A stretch of DNA of 64,000 nucleotides from an uncultured Cetobacterium sp. (GCF_945952365.1 NZ_CAMFHX010000008.1:35117-99116); one strand, 5' to 3'. Counted from the first letter of the stretch, positions 1-9,289 are shown. Made by a program: numbers and translations. Notes: generated from the letters alone by a model not told the origin.

Positions 1-1766
1 GCTGAAGTTGCTACTGCCCAGAACTCAGCTTTTTCTCCCATCTTAGGGAATTTAACTATTCTCTTTCTAATATCCATGAATGTCATAGCTAAATCTTTGA
101 AGTTTACAGTTGGATGCTCATACATAACCCACATGATTTTAGCAGCGTCCATTGCTGATCCTCCACCAAGAGCTATAACTACATCTGGATTATAACTTCT
201 CATTAACTCTGCACCTTTTTCTACTACACTTAAAGTTGGATCCGCTTCAACATCAGAGAACACTCTGTAGTCTACTCCGATACAATCTAAAACAGATGTT
301 ATGTGATCTGTATATCCTAATTTTGCTAATTGATTATCTGTTACGATAACAGCTTTCTTCTTTCCTTTTAACTCTTCTAAAGCTACTGGAAGAGATCCGA
401 ATTTGAAGTAAACTCTCTCAGGGATTCTGAACCAAAGCATATTTTCTCTCCTTTTAGCAACAGTCTTTATATTGATTAAATGCTTAACTCCAACGTTTTC
501 AGAAACAGCGTTTCCTCCCCACGATCCACATCCTAATGTTAATGAAGGTGCTAATTTGAAGTTAAATACATCTCCGATTGCTCCTTGAGCTGCTGGCATG
601 TTGATTAATGTTCTACCAGTTTTCATTGTTTGTCCGAATAAATCGATTTTATCTTTAGCAACTAATTCATCTGCGTATAGAACTGAAGTATGTCCCATTC
701 CTCCTAACTCGATTAATCTGTCAGCTTTCTTTAAAGCATCTTCGAAGTTAGTAGCTTTATACATTGCTAATACTGGAGATAACTTTTCGTGAGAGAATGA
801 TTCTTCTAACTCTACTGATTCAACTTCTCCGATTATTATTTTTGTATTTTCAGGAACGTTAACTCCTGCCATTTTAGCTATTTTATATGCTGATTGTCCT
901 ACGATATCTCCATTTAAGTGTCCATCGATAACTATTGTTTTTCTTACTTTATCTACTTCTTCACCTTTTAAGATGTAAGCGTTTCTTGCTGCGAACTCCT
1001 CTTTTACTTTATCATAGATTGATGCTGGGATGATTACTGCTTGCTCAGACGCACAGATAACTCCGTTATCAAATGTCTTAGATAATAAGATTGAGTTTAC
1101 TGCCATTTTTATATGAGCAGTTTCATCGATAATTACTGGTGTATTTCCAGCTCCTACTCCAATTGCAGGTGTTCCTGACGAGTAAGCAGCTTTAACCATT
1201 CCTGGTCCTCCAGTTGCTAAGATCAGATCTGCCATCTTCATTAAATCATTTGAAGCTTGAACTGAAGGCTCAGCTATCCATCCAATTATATCTTTTGGAG
1301 CTCCAGCTTTTACCGCTGCTTCTAAAACTATTCTAGCAGCTTCTATAGTTGCATTTTTTGCTCTTGGGTGTGGAGAAAAAATGATTGCATTTCTTGTTTT
1401 TAAAGCTAATAAAGCTTTGAATATTGCTGTTGATGTTGGGTTAGTTGTTGGAACGATTCCTGCAATAACTCCAATTGGCTCTGCAATTTTTTGGATTCCA
1501 TAAGATAAATCCTCTTCTACTACTCCACAAGTTCTAACATCTTTATATGCATTATATATATATTCAGAAGCAAAATGGTTCTTTATAACTTTATCTTCAA
1601 CAATTCCCATTCCAGTTTCTTCTACTGCCATTTTAGCTAATTTTATTCTAGCGTTGTTTGCAGCTAATGAAGCTTCTCTAAAAATTTCATCTACTTTTTC
1701 TTGTGTGAATTTCGCATACTCTTTTTGAGCTAATCTTACTTTTTCTATTGTATTTATTAGTGTCAT
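1..1766 (-). CDS. adhE: Bifunctional acetaldehyde-CoA/alcohol dehydrogenase AdhE (C-terminus outside window)
   Basis: AdhE converts acetyl-CoA to acetaldehyde and then ethanol, using two NADH, and usually forms cytoplasmic spirosome filaments. The visible 588 codons start at the ATG 1766-1764 behind an AAAGGAG site. They cover the whole CoA-dependent aldehyde dehydrogenase half, with the catalytic Cys at about residue 238 in a VICASEQ context, the linker, and the start of the iron-dependent alcohol dehydrogenase half, including the NAD-binding GGGSAMD stretch. AdhE proteins are normally about 870 residues, so roughly 280 are missing because the window ends, not because the gene is broken. It stands alone on the minus strand, divergent from the UvrD-like helicase gene. 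The upstream DNA has repeated ATGGTT boxes (separate entry) that may control it. Family assignment is secure. Confidence 0.96.
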   Translation of the reverse strand, partial: MTLINTIEKVRLAQKEYAKFTQEKVDEIFREASLAANNARIKLAKMAVEETGMGIVEDKVIKNHFASEYIYNAYKDVRTCGVVEEDLSYGIQKIAEPIGVIAGIVPTTNPTSTAIFKALLALKTRNAIIFSPHPRAKNATIEAARIVLEAAVKAGAPKDIIGWIAEPSVQASNDLMKMADLILATGGPGMVKAAYSSGTPAIGVGAGNTPVIIDETAHIKMAVNSILLSKTFDNGVICASEQAVIIPASIYDKVKEEFAARNAYILKGEEVDKVRKTIVIDGHLNGDIVGQSAYKIAKMAGVNVPENTKIIIGEVESVELEESFSHEKLSPVLAMYKATNFEDALKKADRLIELGGMGHTSVLYADELVAKDKIDLFGQTMKTGRTLINMPAAQGAIGDVFNFKLAPSLTLGCGSWGGNAVSENVGVKHLINIKTVAKRRENMLWFRIPERVYFKFGSLPVALEELKGKKKAVIVTDNQLAKLGYTDHITSVLDCIGVDYRVFSDVEADPTLSVVEKGAELMRSYNPDVVIALGGGSAMDAAKIMWVMYEHPTVNFKDLAMTFMDIRKRIVKFPKMGEKAEFWAVATS

Positions 1767-1805
1767 AAACCATCACTCCTTTGTGAATTTTTATTTTATA
1801 ATGCT

Positions 1806-1902
1806 AGTATACTTGTGTTTTAGTGTTTTTAAAAATATTTTTTTGCCTACTTTTCAAATTTTTAACCATCATTTTTTAACCATTTTGCAATTGTCAAACC
1901 AT
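1806..1902 (-). promoter_or_regulatory. adhE upstream region with ATGGTT direct repeats
   Basis: On the minus strand a TATACT -10 candidate (1806-1811) lies about 40 bases from the adhE start. Upstream of it are three direct copies of ATGGTT (plus-strand AACCAT at 1864-1869, 1878-1883 and 1897-1902); another ATGGTT overlaps the adhE start region. The -35 match is weak, which would fit an activator-dependent promoter. The repeats are visible; their role is inferred. Confidence 0.35.
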
Positions 1903-1995
1903 GATTCAACTTTTTTTTATTTATATTAGCTTTTTTTATTTTTTTGGAGTATATTATATTAAGCTTTGATTTTTCTAGGAAGGAGTATATCTAAA

Positions 1996-3465
1996 ATGAA
2001 AGAAAACTATTTAAAAAATGTATGTTTAAAAGAATTGAATCTTTCTGATAATTTTGAAAATCTTCTAATTTCTAATCTAAATTTTGAGCAATTAATTGCC
2101 GTAAAAAATTTAAATGGGAATTTTTTAGTCCTTGCTGGTGCAGGTTCTGGTAAAACTAGAGTTATTATTTACAGAGCACTTTTGTTACTTAAATTACAAA
2201 TTCCACCCAAAAATATTTTAATTCTAACATTTACAAGAAAAGCTATCAATGAAATTAAAGAGAGAATCCAAGCTTTTATTCCTGATTCAAATATAAACAT
2301 TGAAACTTTTCATTCATTAGCCTATAGATCACTAAAAAAATATACTCAAAATAAAAATTTTCAGATTTTAAATTCTGATAACGCACTCGAATTTGCTAAC
2401 TCCTCTACTTATTATGCTCAGATTTCAAAATTTTTAACTAAAGATGAAATTATAAAATGTACTACTTCTATAAAAGATAGGTATACCAAATCTATTTTTT
2501 TCAAAAACTTAAATAAAACTTCTAAAAATATTTTATTAAATTTTTTTAATGATATAAACCTTCGAAAAAAACAAACAAATTTCTACACTTTTGATGACCT
2601 ACTAAACGAATTCTATAAATATCTTCATTTAAATATAATACCTACAGACTTTAAATATATTATGATTGATGAATATCAAGATACTGATAATATACAAATC
2701 GAAATTTTAAAGATACTTTCAAAAAATAGCTTTATTATGGCTGTAGGAGATGATTATCAAAGTATATATAGTTTTAAAGGAAGCTCCACTGCAAATATTC
2801 TAAATTTTTCTAATGATTTTAAAGACAGTAAAACTTTTATTCTAAAAGAAAACTATAGATGCTCTAAAAATATTTTGAATCTTTCTAACGAATTTTCAAA
2901 ATGTTTACGTTACTCATTTAGAAAAACACTAACAACCCAAAATATCTCTAACTCTTTTCCTATACTCAATATTTTTAAAACCCATACTGAAGAGATAAAT
3001 TTTATAATCTCTAGAATAAAAAATATTTTATCCTCAGATTCTAGTGCAAATATAGTCATTCTTTTTCGAAACTATATTTATATGGAAAACAGCATCAAGC
3101 TTTTCAAGAAAAATAATCTTATTTTTAATATCACTCAAAATCCTTTTCTTGAAAATATTTTTAAAAATTTAGATTTAAATGAAAGTAGTCAAATAACTCT
3201 ATCTACAATACATAGTTCAAAAGGATTGGAATGGGACTATGTATTTATTCCTCTTCTTTTAGATGGAATCATTCCAACTTCTATTGGAACAGATATTAAT
3301 ATAGAAGAGGAAAAACGATTATTTTATGTTGCTATTACCAGAGCAAAAAAAGAGCTTATACTTACTTATCCTTTAAGTTTTTATAACTCATACGGACTTT
3401 TCTCTGCTTCCTCTCCTTTTATAGATAATATAGATTCAAATTTTTTCAATATAAAAAGAGGGTAG
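1996..3465 (+). CDS. Compact UvrD/Rep-family (SF1A) DNA helicase
   Basis: A predicted 3'-5' DNA helicase/translocase. All core motifs are visible: Walker A AGAGSGKT near residues 47-54, the DEYQD Walker B box near 225, GDDYQSIYSFKG near 251, ENYRC, an STIHSSKGLEW motif V and VAITRAKKEL motif VI near 445. At about 490 residues it is much shorter than UvrD, Rep or PcrA (650-720), so parts of the 1B and 2B accessory subdomains must be reduced. I chose the ATG at 1996 because AAGGAG (1979-1984) precedes it at good spacing; the frame stays open upstream to an ATG at 1966 with no binding site. The gene is monocistronic, divergent from adhE and convergent with holA. It is not typical UvrD or PcrA; the exact role in repair or replication is not apparent. 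Confidence 0.85.
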   Translation: MKENYLKNVCLKELNLSDNFENLLISNLNFEQLIAVKNLNGNFLVLAGAGSGKTRVIIYRALLLLKLQIPPKNILILTFTRKAINEIKERIQAFIPDSNINIETFHSLAYRSLKKYTQNKNFQILNSDNALEFANSSTYYAQISKFLTKDEIIKCTTSIKDRYTKSIFFKNLNKTSKNILLNFFNDINLRKKQTNFYTFDDLLNEFYKYLHLNIIPTDFKYIMIDEYQDTDNIQIEILKILSKNSFIMAVGDDYQSIYSFKGSSTANILNFSNDFKDSKTFILKENYRCSKNILNLSNEFSKCLRYSFRKTLTTQNISNSFPILNIFKTHTEEINFIISRIKNILSSDSSANIVILFRNYIYMENSIKLFKKNNLIFNITQNPFLENIFKNLDLNESSQITLSTIHSSKGLEWDYVFIPLLLDGIIPTSIGTDINIEEEKRLFYVAITRAKKELILTYPLSFYNSYGLFSASSPFIDNIDSNFFNIKRG

Positions 3466-3477
3466 TAATTACCCTCT
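3457..3477 (-). terminator. holA terminator overlapping both convergent stop codons
   Basis: Perfect 8-bp stem AGAGGGTA/TACCCTCT with a 5-nt loop, followed on the minus strand by a T-rich run. It contains the stop codons of the helicase (plus) and holA (minus), so it probably ends both transcripts, more efficiently holA. Confidence 0.7.
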
Positions 3478-4458
3478 CCTAAATTCAATTATAAACTTCT
3501 CTATTCCAATACTTTCTTCTATTCCACCATTTTTTACTGAGTGCTCCATTTTTAGTATATTTTCTATAGAGCTAAGTAAAAACTCTTCATTAAATAAAGA
3601 CATATACTTCAATTTTAAAAATATAGGATATTCTCTCATCATTCCTCTTGATGTTTTAAAATACTTTTTAATTTTTTCATAGTTTGATGCTTTAAACTCA
3701 TTATATGATATATTAGCCCTTAACTCACCTGATTTTTTTAATCCAACTAACTTTAATGCTAAATTAAGCTCCTCTGTCATCAAGTATAAAAATAGCATGT
3801 ACTCTTTTGTTTTCTTTAAATACTCTATAAGTATGATAATATTATCAGTTATCATAAAATCTTCAACTAATTTTTTCAAATTATACTCATCACTAACCGA
3901 TAATATAGGTAAAACTTCCTCTAAAATAAAATTTTTCCCATTTAAGAAACTTTTTATCTTTTCAACTTCATTTTTTACTTTAAAAAAGTCGTCACCTAAA
4001 ACCTCTGCTAACTTTTCCGATTCATACTCTGATATCTGTAACTCTTTCTCTATATAGAAGTGTATACCTTTTTTTTCCAAAGCCTTTCTTGCAACTATTG
4101 TTTGACCAAGCTTTTCTGCATTTGTAATAACTCTTTTTCCAACCTCATTTGTTGCTTTTCCATAGTCATTTAACTCCTCTTCATAAACAACTACAACCTC
4201 TTTTTTACTCAAATCATAATCCCCAACAATTTTAAGAAGATTATCTAACTTTTTAGACTTATCAGCTCTTTTTAAAACAATCAGCTCTTTTGGTACAAAC
4301 ATAGAGTTAATTGATATACTCTCTAAAAATTGTTCCTCTTCACCTTGAGAGGCATCATAAGTTTTAGTTGGAATATGAGGATTTGATTTCTTTATTTTTT
4401 CCACTAACTCTTCATATTTTAATGGAAGTGGGGTATCACCATAAATAAAATAAAACAT
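3469..4458 (-). CDS. holA: DNA polymerase III delta subunit
   Basis: The delta subunit is the wrench of the clamp loader: it opens the DnaN sliding clamp during loading onto primed DNA. The 329-residue product begins MFYFIYGDTPL, the usual opening of HolA-like proteins, and continues with a degenerate AAA+ fold that lacks a Walker A, then an all-helical C-terminal part. Length matches the family (about 330). The ATG at 4458 is preferred because AAAGGTGG lies just ahead of it; a longer frame begins with a GTG that is part of that binding site. It is a single gene between the helicase and the metal ATPase, with terminators on both sides. Sequence divergence in this family is high, so the call rests on architecture as much as on motifs. 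Confidence 0.75.
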   Translation of the reverse strand: MFYFIYGDTPLPLKYEELVEKIKKSNPHIPTKTYDASQGEEEQFLESISINSMFVPKELIVLKRADKSKKLDNLLKIVGDYDLSKKEVVVVYEEELNDYGKATNEVGKRVITNAEKLGQTIVARKALEKKGIHFYIEKELQISEYESEKLAEVLGDDFFKVKNEVEKIKSFLNGKNFILEEVLPILSVSDEYNLKKLVEDFMITDNIIILIEYLKKTKEYMLFLYLMTEELNLALKLVGLKKSGELRANISYNEFKASNYEKIKKYFKTSRGMMREYPIFLKLKYMSLFNEEFLLSSIENILKMEHSVKNGGIEESIGIEKFIIEFRRG

Positions 4459-4501
4459 CTCTACCACCTTTTAATTTTTTATATATTATAACATAAAAAA
4501 T

Positions 4502-4524
4502 AAAAGAGAGGCTAGCTCTCTTTT
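4502..4524 (-). terminator. Terminator of the metal ATPase gene
   Basis: AAAAGAGAG/CTCTCTTTT stem of 9 bp with a 5-nt loop, followed on the minus strand by a T-rich run, 16 bases past the ATPase stop codon. Confidence 0.8.
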
Positions 4525-4539
4525 ATTTCATTAAAACTC

Positions 4540-6660
4540 TTAGTCTTTCTTTGTTAAAATTTTTGATGCATTTAAAACTGCTAAAACTGATACTCCTACA
4601 TCAGCAAAAATTGCTAACCATAAGTTTGCAATCCCTAAAACCCCTAGTACCATAACAACTATTTTCACTCCCAAAGCGAATCCAACATTTTCAAGAACAA
4701 CTTGATGATTTTTTCTTCCTAAATTTAAAGCTTCTAAAACTTTATAAGGATCATCATTCATTAAAACTATATCCGAACTTTCAATAGCTATATCACTACC
4801 TATTTTTCCCATAGATATTCCTATATCTGCCATTGCTAAAACAGGTGCATCATTTATTCCATCTCCAACAAATATAGTTCCTTTTTTACTTTTTGATTTT
4901 ATCTCTTCAAGTTTTGAAACTTTATCCTGCGGCAATAGATTTGTACATATTTTATCCTCATCTATTCCCAAAGCTTTCCCTATATGTCTTCCTGTTTTTT
5001 GATTATCCCCTGTTAACATATATACATTTATTCCTTGAGCATTTAACTCATCAATTGTTTTTCTTGATGTTTCTTTTATCTCATCCTCAACAATTACTCT
5101 TCCAAGAAGTTCAGAATCCACTGCTATATACACAACTGTTCCAAAATCTTCTGCTGAATCAATCGCTATATTATGGCTCTCTAAAAACTTTCTACTTCCT
5201 ACTAATATCTCTTTTCCACAATAAAGAGCATTTACTCCGTAACCTGCTTTTTCATTATGCCCTTGAATATCCCATTCAGAAACTTCAACACTACCATAAT
5301 TTAATATAGCTTTTCCTATAGGATGATTTGAATAAAACTCTCCAGCCTTAGCATACTCTAACAATTCACTCTCTGTTCCTTTGAAAACTTCAACTGCCGT
5401 TACCTTAAATCTTCCTTTTGTTAAAGTTCCAGTTTTATCAAATACAACAGTATCAATATTTTTTAATCTTTCTAGGTAGTTTCCACCTTTAATCAGAATT
5501 CCCTCTTTCGATCCTTTACCTATAGAACTAAAAAATGTTAAAGGAACTGAAAGTACAAGAGCACAAGGACAAGATATAACTAAAAATATCAACGCTCTAC
5601 TAAACCATAATTTAAAATTACCATCATATATCACAGGAACTAAAACTGCGATTAAAATAGATAGTGTAACTACAATCGGTGTATAATATCTAGCAAACTT
5701 TGTTATAAACTTTTCTGCATGTGCTTTTTTACTTCCCGCACTCTCTACCATCTCAATTATTCTACTTACAGTTGATTGAGAATATAACTTAGTTACTTTA
5801 AACTCTATTGTTCCATTTATATTTATCGATCCACTTAAAACTTCACTTCCAATCTCCCCTATTACAGGAACTGATTCCCCTGTTAATGCAGATTTATCCA
5901 GTGTCGTATTTCCTAAAGTGATAACACCATCTAAAGGAACTCTCTCTCCTGGTTTAACAATTAAAATATCTCCAACATTAACTTTTGAAGGATCAACAAC
6001 TTCTACTGTACCATTTTTATTTTTTAAGTTTGCAAATTCTGGCTTTATACTCATCAGTTTTTCAATAGATTTTTTAGAGTTATTTACAGCCATTTCTTGG
6101 AAATATTCTCCTATTTTATAAAATATCATAACTCCTGCTGCTTCTCCAAACTCTCCTAATGCAAGTGCACCAATAGTTGCAATACTCATCAAGAAATTCT
6201 CATCTAAAAATTTTCCTCTTTTAATATTTTTAAAAGCATTCAATAGAATATCATAACCTGATAATCCATAAGCTATAACTAATATTATATCTTTTTGTAA
6301 ACTTTTAGGTAAAGTCAATCCAACTATAAATAAAGTTATTCCAACTGTAAGAATAATTAAATCTATTTTTGATGAAATATCTGTTGAACCTGAATGAGTA
6401 TGATTATGTGAATGCTCATTTTCGTGCTCATCCAAATCCTCCTCTTTTAAATATGTTCCTGGCTCAACTTTATCTGCAATCTCATTTATTTTTTTAAAAA
6501 GATCTTTTTCATTCGTTTCTTCAAGTAAAGTAAATTTCACTTTCTTAGTGTAAAAATCTACATTGACATCTTTTATTTCTTTTACTTTATCTAATTCATA
6601 TTGAATCTTTGAAGCACACCCTCCACAATGAAGGTTTACAATCTCATACTCTCTTTTCAT
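4540..6660 (-). CDS. Heavy-metal P1B-type ATPase, Zn/Cd/Co exporter type
   Basis: An inner-membrane ATPase that pumps soft metal ions out of the cytoplasm. The 706-residue sequence opens with a heavy-metal-associated domain (LHCGGCAS, Cys12 and Cys15). A His-rich linker follows (EHENEHSHNHTHS, about residues 78-92), then the membrane domain with the CPC ion-binding motif at 364-366, the phosphorylated Asp near 408 in DKTGTLT, and the hinge GDGINDAP near the end. CPC plus the His-rich linker and a single HMA domain fit the ZntA/CadA branch better than copper pumps, which usually have two more N-terminal helices. ATG follows AAAAAAGGAG. It is monocistronic with its own promoter, terminator and a probable metal-responsive operator. 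The preferred ion is inferred, not shown. Confidence 0.9.
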   Translation of the reverse strand: MKREYEIVNLHCGGCASKIQYELDKVKEIKDVNVDFYTKKVKFTLLEETNEKDLFKKINEIADKVEPGTYLKEEDLDEHENEHSHNHTHSGSTDISSKIDLIILTVGITLFIVGLTLPKSLQKDIILVIAYGLSGYDILLNAFKNIKRGKFLDENFLMSIATIGALALGEFGEAAGVMIFYKIGEYFQEMAVNNSKKSIEKLMSIKPEFANLKNKNGTVEVVDPSKVNVGDILIVKPGERVPLDGVITLGNTTLDKSALTGESVPVIGEIGSEVLSGSININGTIEFKVTKLYSQSTVSRIIEMVESAGSKKAHAEKFITKFARYYTPIVVTLSILIAVLVPVIYDGNFKLWFSRALIFLVISCPCALVLSVPLTFFSSIGKGSKEGILIKGGNYLERLKNIDTVVFDKTGTLTKGRFKVTAVEVFKGTESELLEYAKAGEFYSNHPIGKAILNYGSVEVSEWDIQGHNEKAGYGVNALYCGKEILVGSRKFLESHNIAIDSAEDFGTVVYIAVDSELLGRVIVEDEIKETSRKTIDELNAQGINVYMLTGDNQKTGRHIGKALGIDEDKICTNLLPQDKVSKLEEIKSKSKKGTIFVGDGINDAPVLAMADIGISMGKIGSDIAIESSDIVLMNDDPYKVLEALNLGRKNHQVVLENVGFALGVKIVVMVLGVLGIANLWLAIFADVGVSVLAVLNASKILTKKD

Positions 6661-6683
6661 ATTCCATCTCCTTTTTTAGGTAT

Positions 6684-6741
6684 ATACCCATACCCCCTAT
6701 ATATATACTTTAAAAATATCATAATTTATCTCTTTTGTCAA
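6684..6741 (-). promoter_or_regulatory. Metal ATPase promoter with downstream G/C-tract operator
   Basis: Minus-strand -35 TTGACA (6736-6741) and -10 TATTTT (6713-6718) are separated by exactly 17 bases. Immediately downstream, in the early transcribed region, is a dyad-like GGGGGTATGGGTATATACC block (around 6684-6697). CsoR/RcnR-family repressors use A/T-flanked G/C tracts of this kind, so metal-inducible repression is likely. No regulator gene lies nearby. Confidence 0.5.
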
Positions 6742-6748
6742 AATTTTT

Positions 6749-6777
6749 TTGAATATTTCTAACTTAAATAGTATAAT
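6749..6777 (+). promoter_or_regulatory. Promoter of the methyltransferase gene
   Basis: -35 TTGAAT (6749-6754) and a perfect -10 TATAAT (6772-6777) with 17-base spacing, 29 bases before the ATG at 6806. It is back-to-back with the divergent metal ATPase promoter. Confidence 0.65.
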
Positions 6778-6805
6778 ATAAATTATTGAAAAAAAGGAGT
6801 CTACC

Positions 6806-8008
6806 ATGAAATATAATATTGATGATATTCAAAATATCTTTGTCGAAAATATCAATACTAATAATTTTATTAGAGGTGTCTTTTCAAATCCGACAAAAGA
6901 AAACCCTTATAAAAAAATAAACTTAAAACCTGTTGAAATAAAAGGTGAGCTTTTTGTCCAAGTTGAAAGTTTTAAAGATAATAAAGCTTTTCATAAAAAC
7001 TTTTCGTTAGATGAGTGCTTTAACTCTTTAAAGGATATTATAAAAGATTTTAAACAAATCCTTATATCTACATCTAACGAAGAGATTCAAGTTCTACAAA
7101 ATAAAAAAGGATTCTCTTTAAAAAGAAAAACAATTACTGGTAAGAAAGTTGAATTGTCTCATAACAAACAAAAAAACTATATTCTTCAAGATAATACACC
7201 AATTCCATTTTTAATAAAATTAGGTGTTATGTCTGAGTCAGGTAAAGTTACTAAAGAGAGATTTAATAAATTTAGACAGATCAATAGATATTTAGAGTTT
7301 ATCGAAGATACTTTAAAAGAGTTACAAGAAAAAAATCTAATTCAAAATAGTATGAAGATTGTTGATTTTGGTTGTGGAAAATCATATTTAACTTTTGCTC
7401 TTTACCACTATTTAAAAAATGTTAAAAATTTAGATATTGAAGTAATTGGTTTAGATTTAAAAGAGGATGTAATCACTCACTGTAACTCGATTGCTCAAGA
7501 GTTAGAGTTTAACAATCTAAAATTTTTAAAAGGAGATATCAAAGAGTTCCATGAGTTCGATAATGTTGATATGATATTCTCTTTACATGCTTGTAACAAT
7601 GCAACTGATTACTCTATTTTAAAAGGATTAGAACTTGGGGCAAAAGCTATTCTTGCTGTTCCATGTTGCCAATCTGAAATAAATCAAAAAATTGATAAAT
7701 CTTCTACTACAGAGATAAAAGGTGTGCTTTCACCTTTCGGAAATCACGGAATCTTACAAGAAAGATTTAGTTCTCTAGCTACAGATGCATTAAGAGCTTT
7801 ATCTTTAGAACTTTGTGGATTCAATACAAAAGTTATGGAGTTTATAGATATGGAACACACACCTAAAAATATCCTTATTAAAGCTATTAAAGGTAATCCA
7901 ACAGAAGAGAAATTAGCTCAAAAAAGAGAGGAATATAATAGATATATCCAATTTTTAGGAGTTAAACCCCTTTTAGATAATCTACTTCAAGACTATTTTA
8001 AAAAATAA
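6806..8008 (+). CDS. Class I SAM-dependent methyltransferase (Methyltransf_32-like)
   Basis: Predicted methyltransferase of 400 residues. The first 170 residues form an N-terminal domain I do not recognise. The Rossmann-type catalytic half starts with the SAM-binding motif VDFGCGKSYLTFALY near residues 188-202, has an acidic second motif (VIGLDL), a SLHACNNATD motif and a VPCCQSE stretch. The paired Cys and the LHAC/PCC signatures are typical of the Methyltransf_32 group, which includes eukaryotic METTL25-like proteins. The substrate is unknown; an RNA substrate is plausible from family context only. ATG is preceded by AAAAAAAGGAG and a good promoter. Monocistronic, ending in a strong bidirectional terminator. 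Confidence 0.8.
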   Translation: MKYNIDDIQNIFVENINTNNFIRGVFSNPTKENPYKKINLKPVEIKGELFVQVESFKDNKAFHKNFSLDECFNSLKDIIKDFKQILISTSNEEIQVLQNKKGFSLKRKTITGKKVELSHNKQKNYILQDNTPIPFLIKLGVMSESGKVTKERFNKFRQINRYLEFIEDTLKELQEKNLIQNSMKIVDFGCGKSYLTFALYHYLKNVKNLDIEVIGLDLKEDVITHCNSIAQELEFNNLKFLKGDIKEFHEFDNVDMIFSLHACNNATDYSILKGLELGAKAILAVPCCQSEINQKIDKSSTTEIKGVLSPFGNHGILQERFSSLATDALRALSLELCGFNTKVMEFIDMEHTPKNILIKAIKGNPTEEKLAQKREEYNRYIQFLGVKPLLDNLLQDYFKK

Positions 8009-8014
8009 ACAAAT

Positions 8015-8046
8015 AAAAAAGACGGATTTTATTTTCCGTCTTTTTT
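8015..8046. terminator. Bidirectional terminator between convergent genes
   Basis: 11-bp stem AAAAAAGACGG/CCGTCTTTTTT with a 10-nt loop. A-runs on one side and T-runs on the other let it serve the methyltransferase (plus) and the metal exporter (minus). Confidence 0.85.
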
Positions 8047-8049
8047 ATT

Positions 8050-9222
8050 CTATATTTCTAAAAGATATAAAACGCCTCCAACTAATAGAGCTGGAATAAT
8101 ATTATAAATAGTGACCATAGCTGCTGATTTTTTACTCAATGCCAGAAGTGGAAACAGTGCATCTCCATCATTACAGATTGCATTGGCTGCTAAAGCTGAA
8201 AATGGTATCGCTCCTGATATATAAAGTGCTGCTAAAAGAATTTGAGGACCACACCCGGGAATCAAGCCTATAAAAATTGCCATAATAACAACTAAAAAAC
8301 CACCACTATCTAAAATATTTTTCAATACAATCTCTCCACCTATATAACTCAAAAATATTTCATAACTAAAAAAAGCTACAAAAACCCAACTTACTAAAAA
8401 AGCTACTTCCTCTGCTGTATGGATTAAAGTCTCTTTTAAAGATCCCAATTTACTTTCTGTTTTATCAAAATCACTTCCTTTTACAAGTTTCCTACTCAAA
8501 ACTGTATAAAGTATACAAAGAACAGTTCCTAAAAAAGCTAAAATTTCAATTAGATTTAAATTACCTTCATGCTCTACATGAGAGTGTCCTTCTAGAAGAT
8601 GCTCAATTGCAAAAGGAGTTGAAATTATAACTAAAATCCAAAATATTTTATACCAAACTGTGTGTGTCAATAAATATATCTCTTTTATATCAGATTTTCT
8701 ATGCAAAACTTTATCTACTATATCCCCCTTTTTGTGAGCTATATGATTATGAATTTTATGTCCACTTTCTTCGTTTACAAAGCCACTCTCAGAAGACTGA
8801 TTAAAATCTTTATTCATAACTATATTTTCACCAATCCTAAATCTATCTATCAACAATCCCGAAACTACTCCAACAACTCCACTTATCAATAATATTTTAA
8901 AGTATGCTGAGATATTTCCAACAATTAAAACAAAAGCAGCATCACCCATTGTTGTTATAAAAGCTGCAACTAGAGCTCCAAAAGTAATCTTACCTAAAAT
9001 AAAAAGTGGTACTACAACTATAGCTCCGCCACATCCAGGAATTAATCCCAAAAGAGCAGATAAATACACCCCATTTTTTCTATTTTTCTCCAATAATTTT
9101 ATTACAACTCCATTAAATTTGTAATCTATAATCCCCATAATCAAAATAGATAACGATACAAAAACTCCAACTTTAAAAAAGGCATCTACTCCAGCCGAGT
9201 AAATTATATGAAACAATTCCAT
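8050..9222 (-). CDS. Putative 10-TM metal exporter (ArsP_2 / putative manganese transporter family)
   Basis: A 390-residue integral membrane protein with an internal duplication. Each half carries the family hallmark LIPGCG (GLIPGCGGAIVVVPLF near residue 60 and GLIPGCGPQILLAALY near 320) followed by an acidic GDA motif (TTMGDAAF and NDGDALFP). A hydrophilic central segment is rich in His (HKIHNHIAHKK, later EGHSHVEHEG), which suggests metal sensing or binding. Proteins of this family are annotated as heavy-metal, arsenite or manganese exporters; the ion cannot be told from sequence. Start ATG lies behind GAGGTGAT. Single gene, downstream of the argS terminator. Confidence 0.75.
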   Translation of the reverse strand: MELFHIIYSAGVDAFFKVGVFVSLSILIMGIIDYKFNGVVIKLLEKNRKNGVYLSALLGLIPGCGGAIVVVPLFILGKITFGALVAAFITTMGDAAFVLIVGNISAYFKILLISGVVGVVSGLLIDRFRIGENIVMNKDFNQSSESGFVNEESGHKIHNHIAHKKGDIVDKVLHRKSDIKEIYLLTHTVWYKIFWILVIISTPFAIEHLLEGHSHVEHEGNLNLIEILAFLGTVLCILYTVLSRKLVKGSDFDKTESKLGSLKETLIHTAEEVAFLVSWVFVAFFSYEIFLSYIGGEIVLKNILDSGGFLVVIMAIFIGLIPGCGPQILLAALYISGAIPFSALAANAICNDGDALFPLLALSKKSAAMVTIYNIIPALLVGGVLYLLEI

Positions 9223-9289
9223 TTTATCACCTCGTATAAATATTTTCTCTCTTTATCTTTATACTATTTTTTTTATTAATTCTTTCAAT

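Noticed and set aside
1..1766. Truncated adhE pseudogene
   Set aside because: The frame is open to the window edge with intact motifs; the missing part lies outside the window.
4893..5309. Plus-strand frame of 138 codons inside the metal ATPase gene
   Set aside because: Antisense shadow of a clear P-type ATPase; rich in Leu, Phe and Tyr as expected from the reverse complement, with no binding site.
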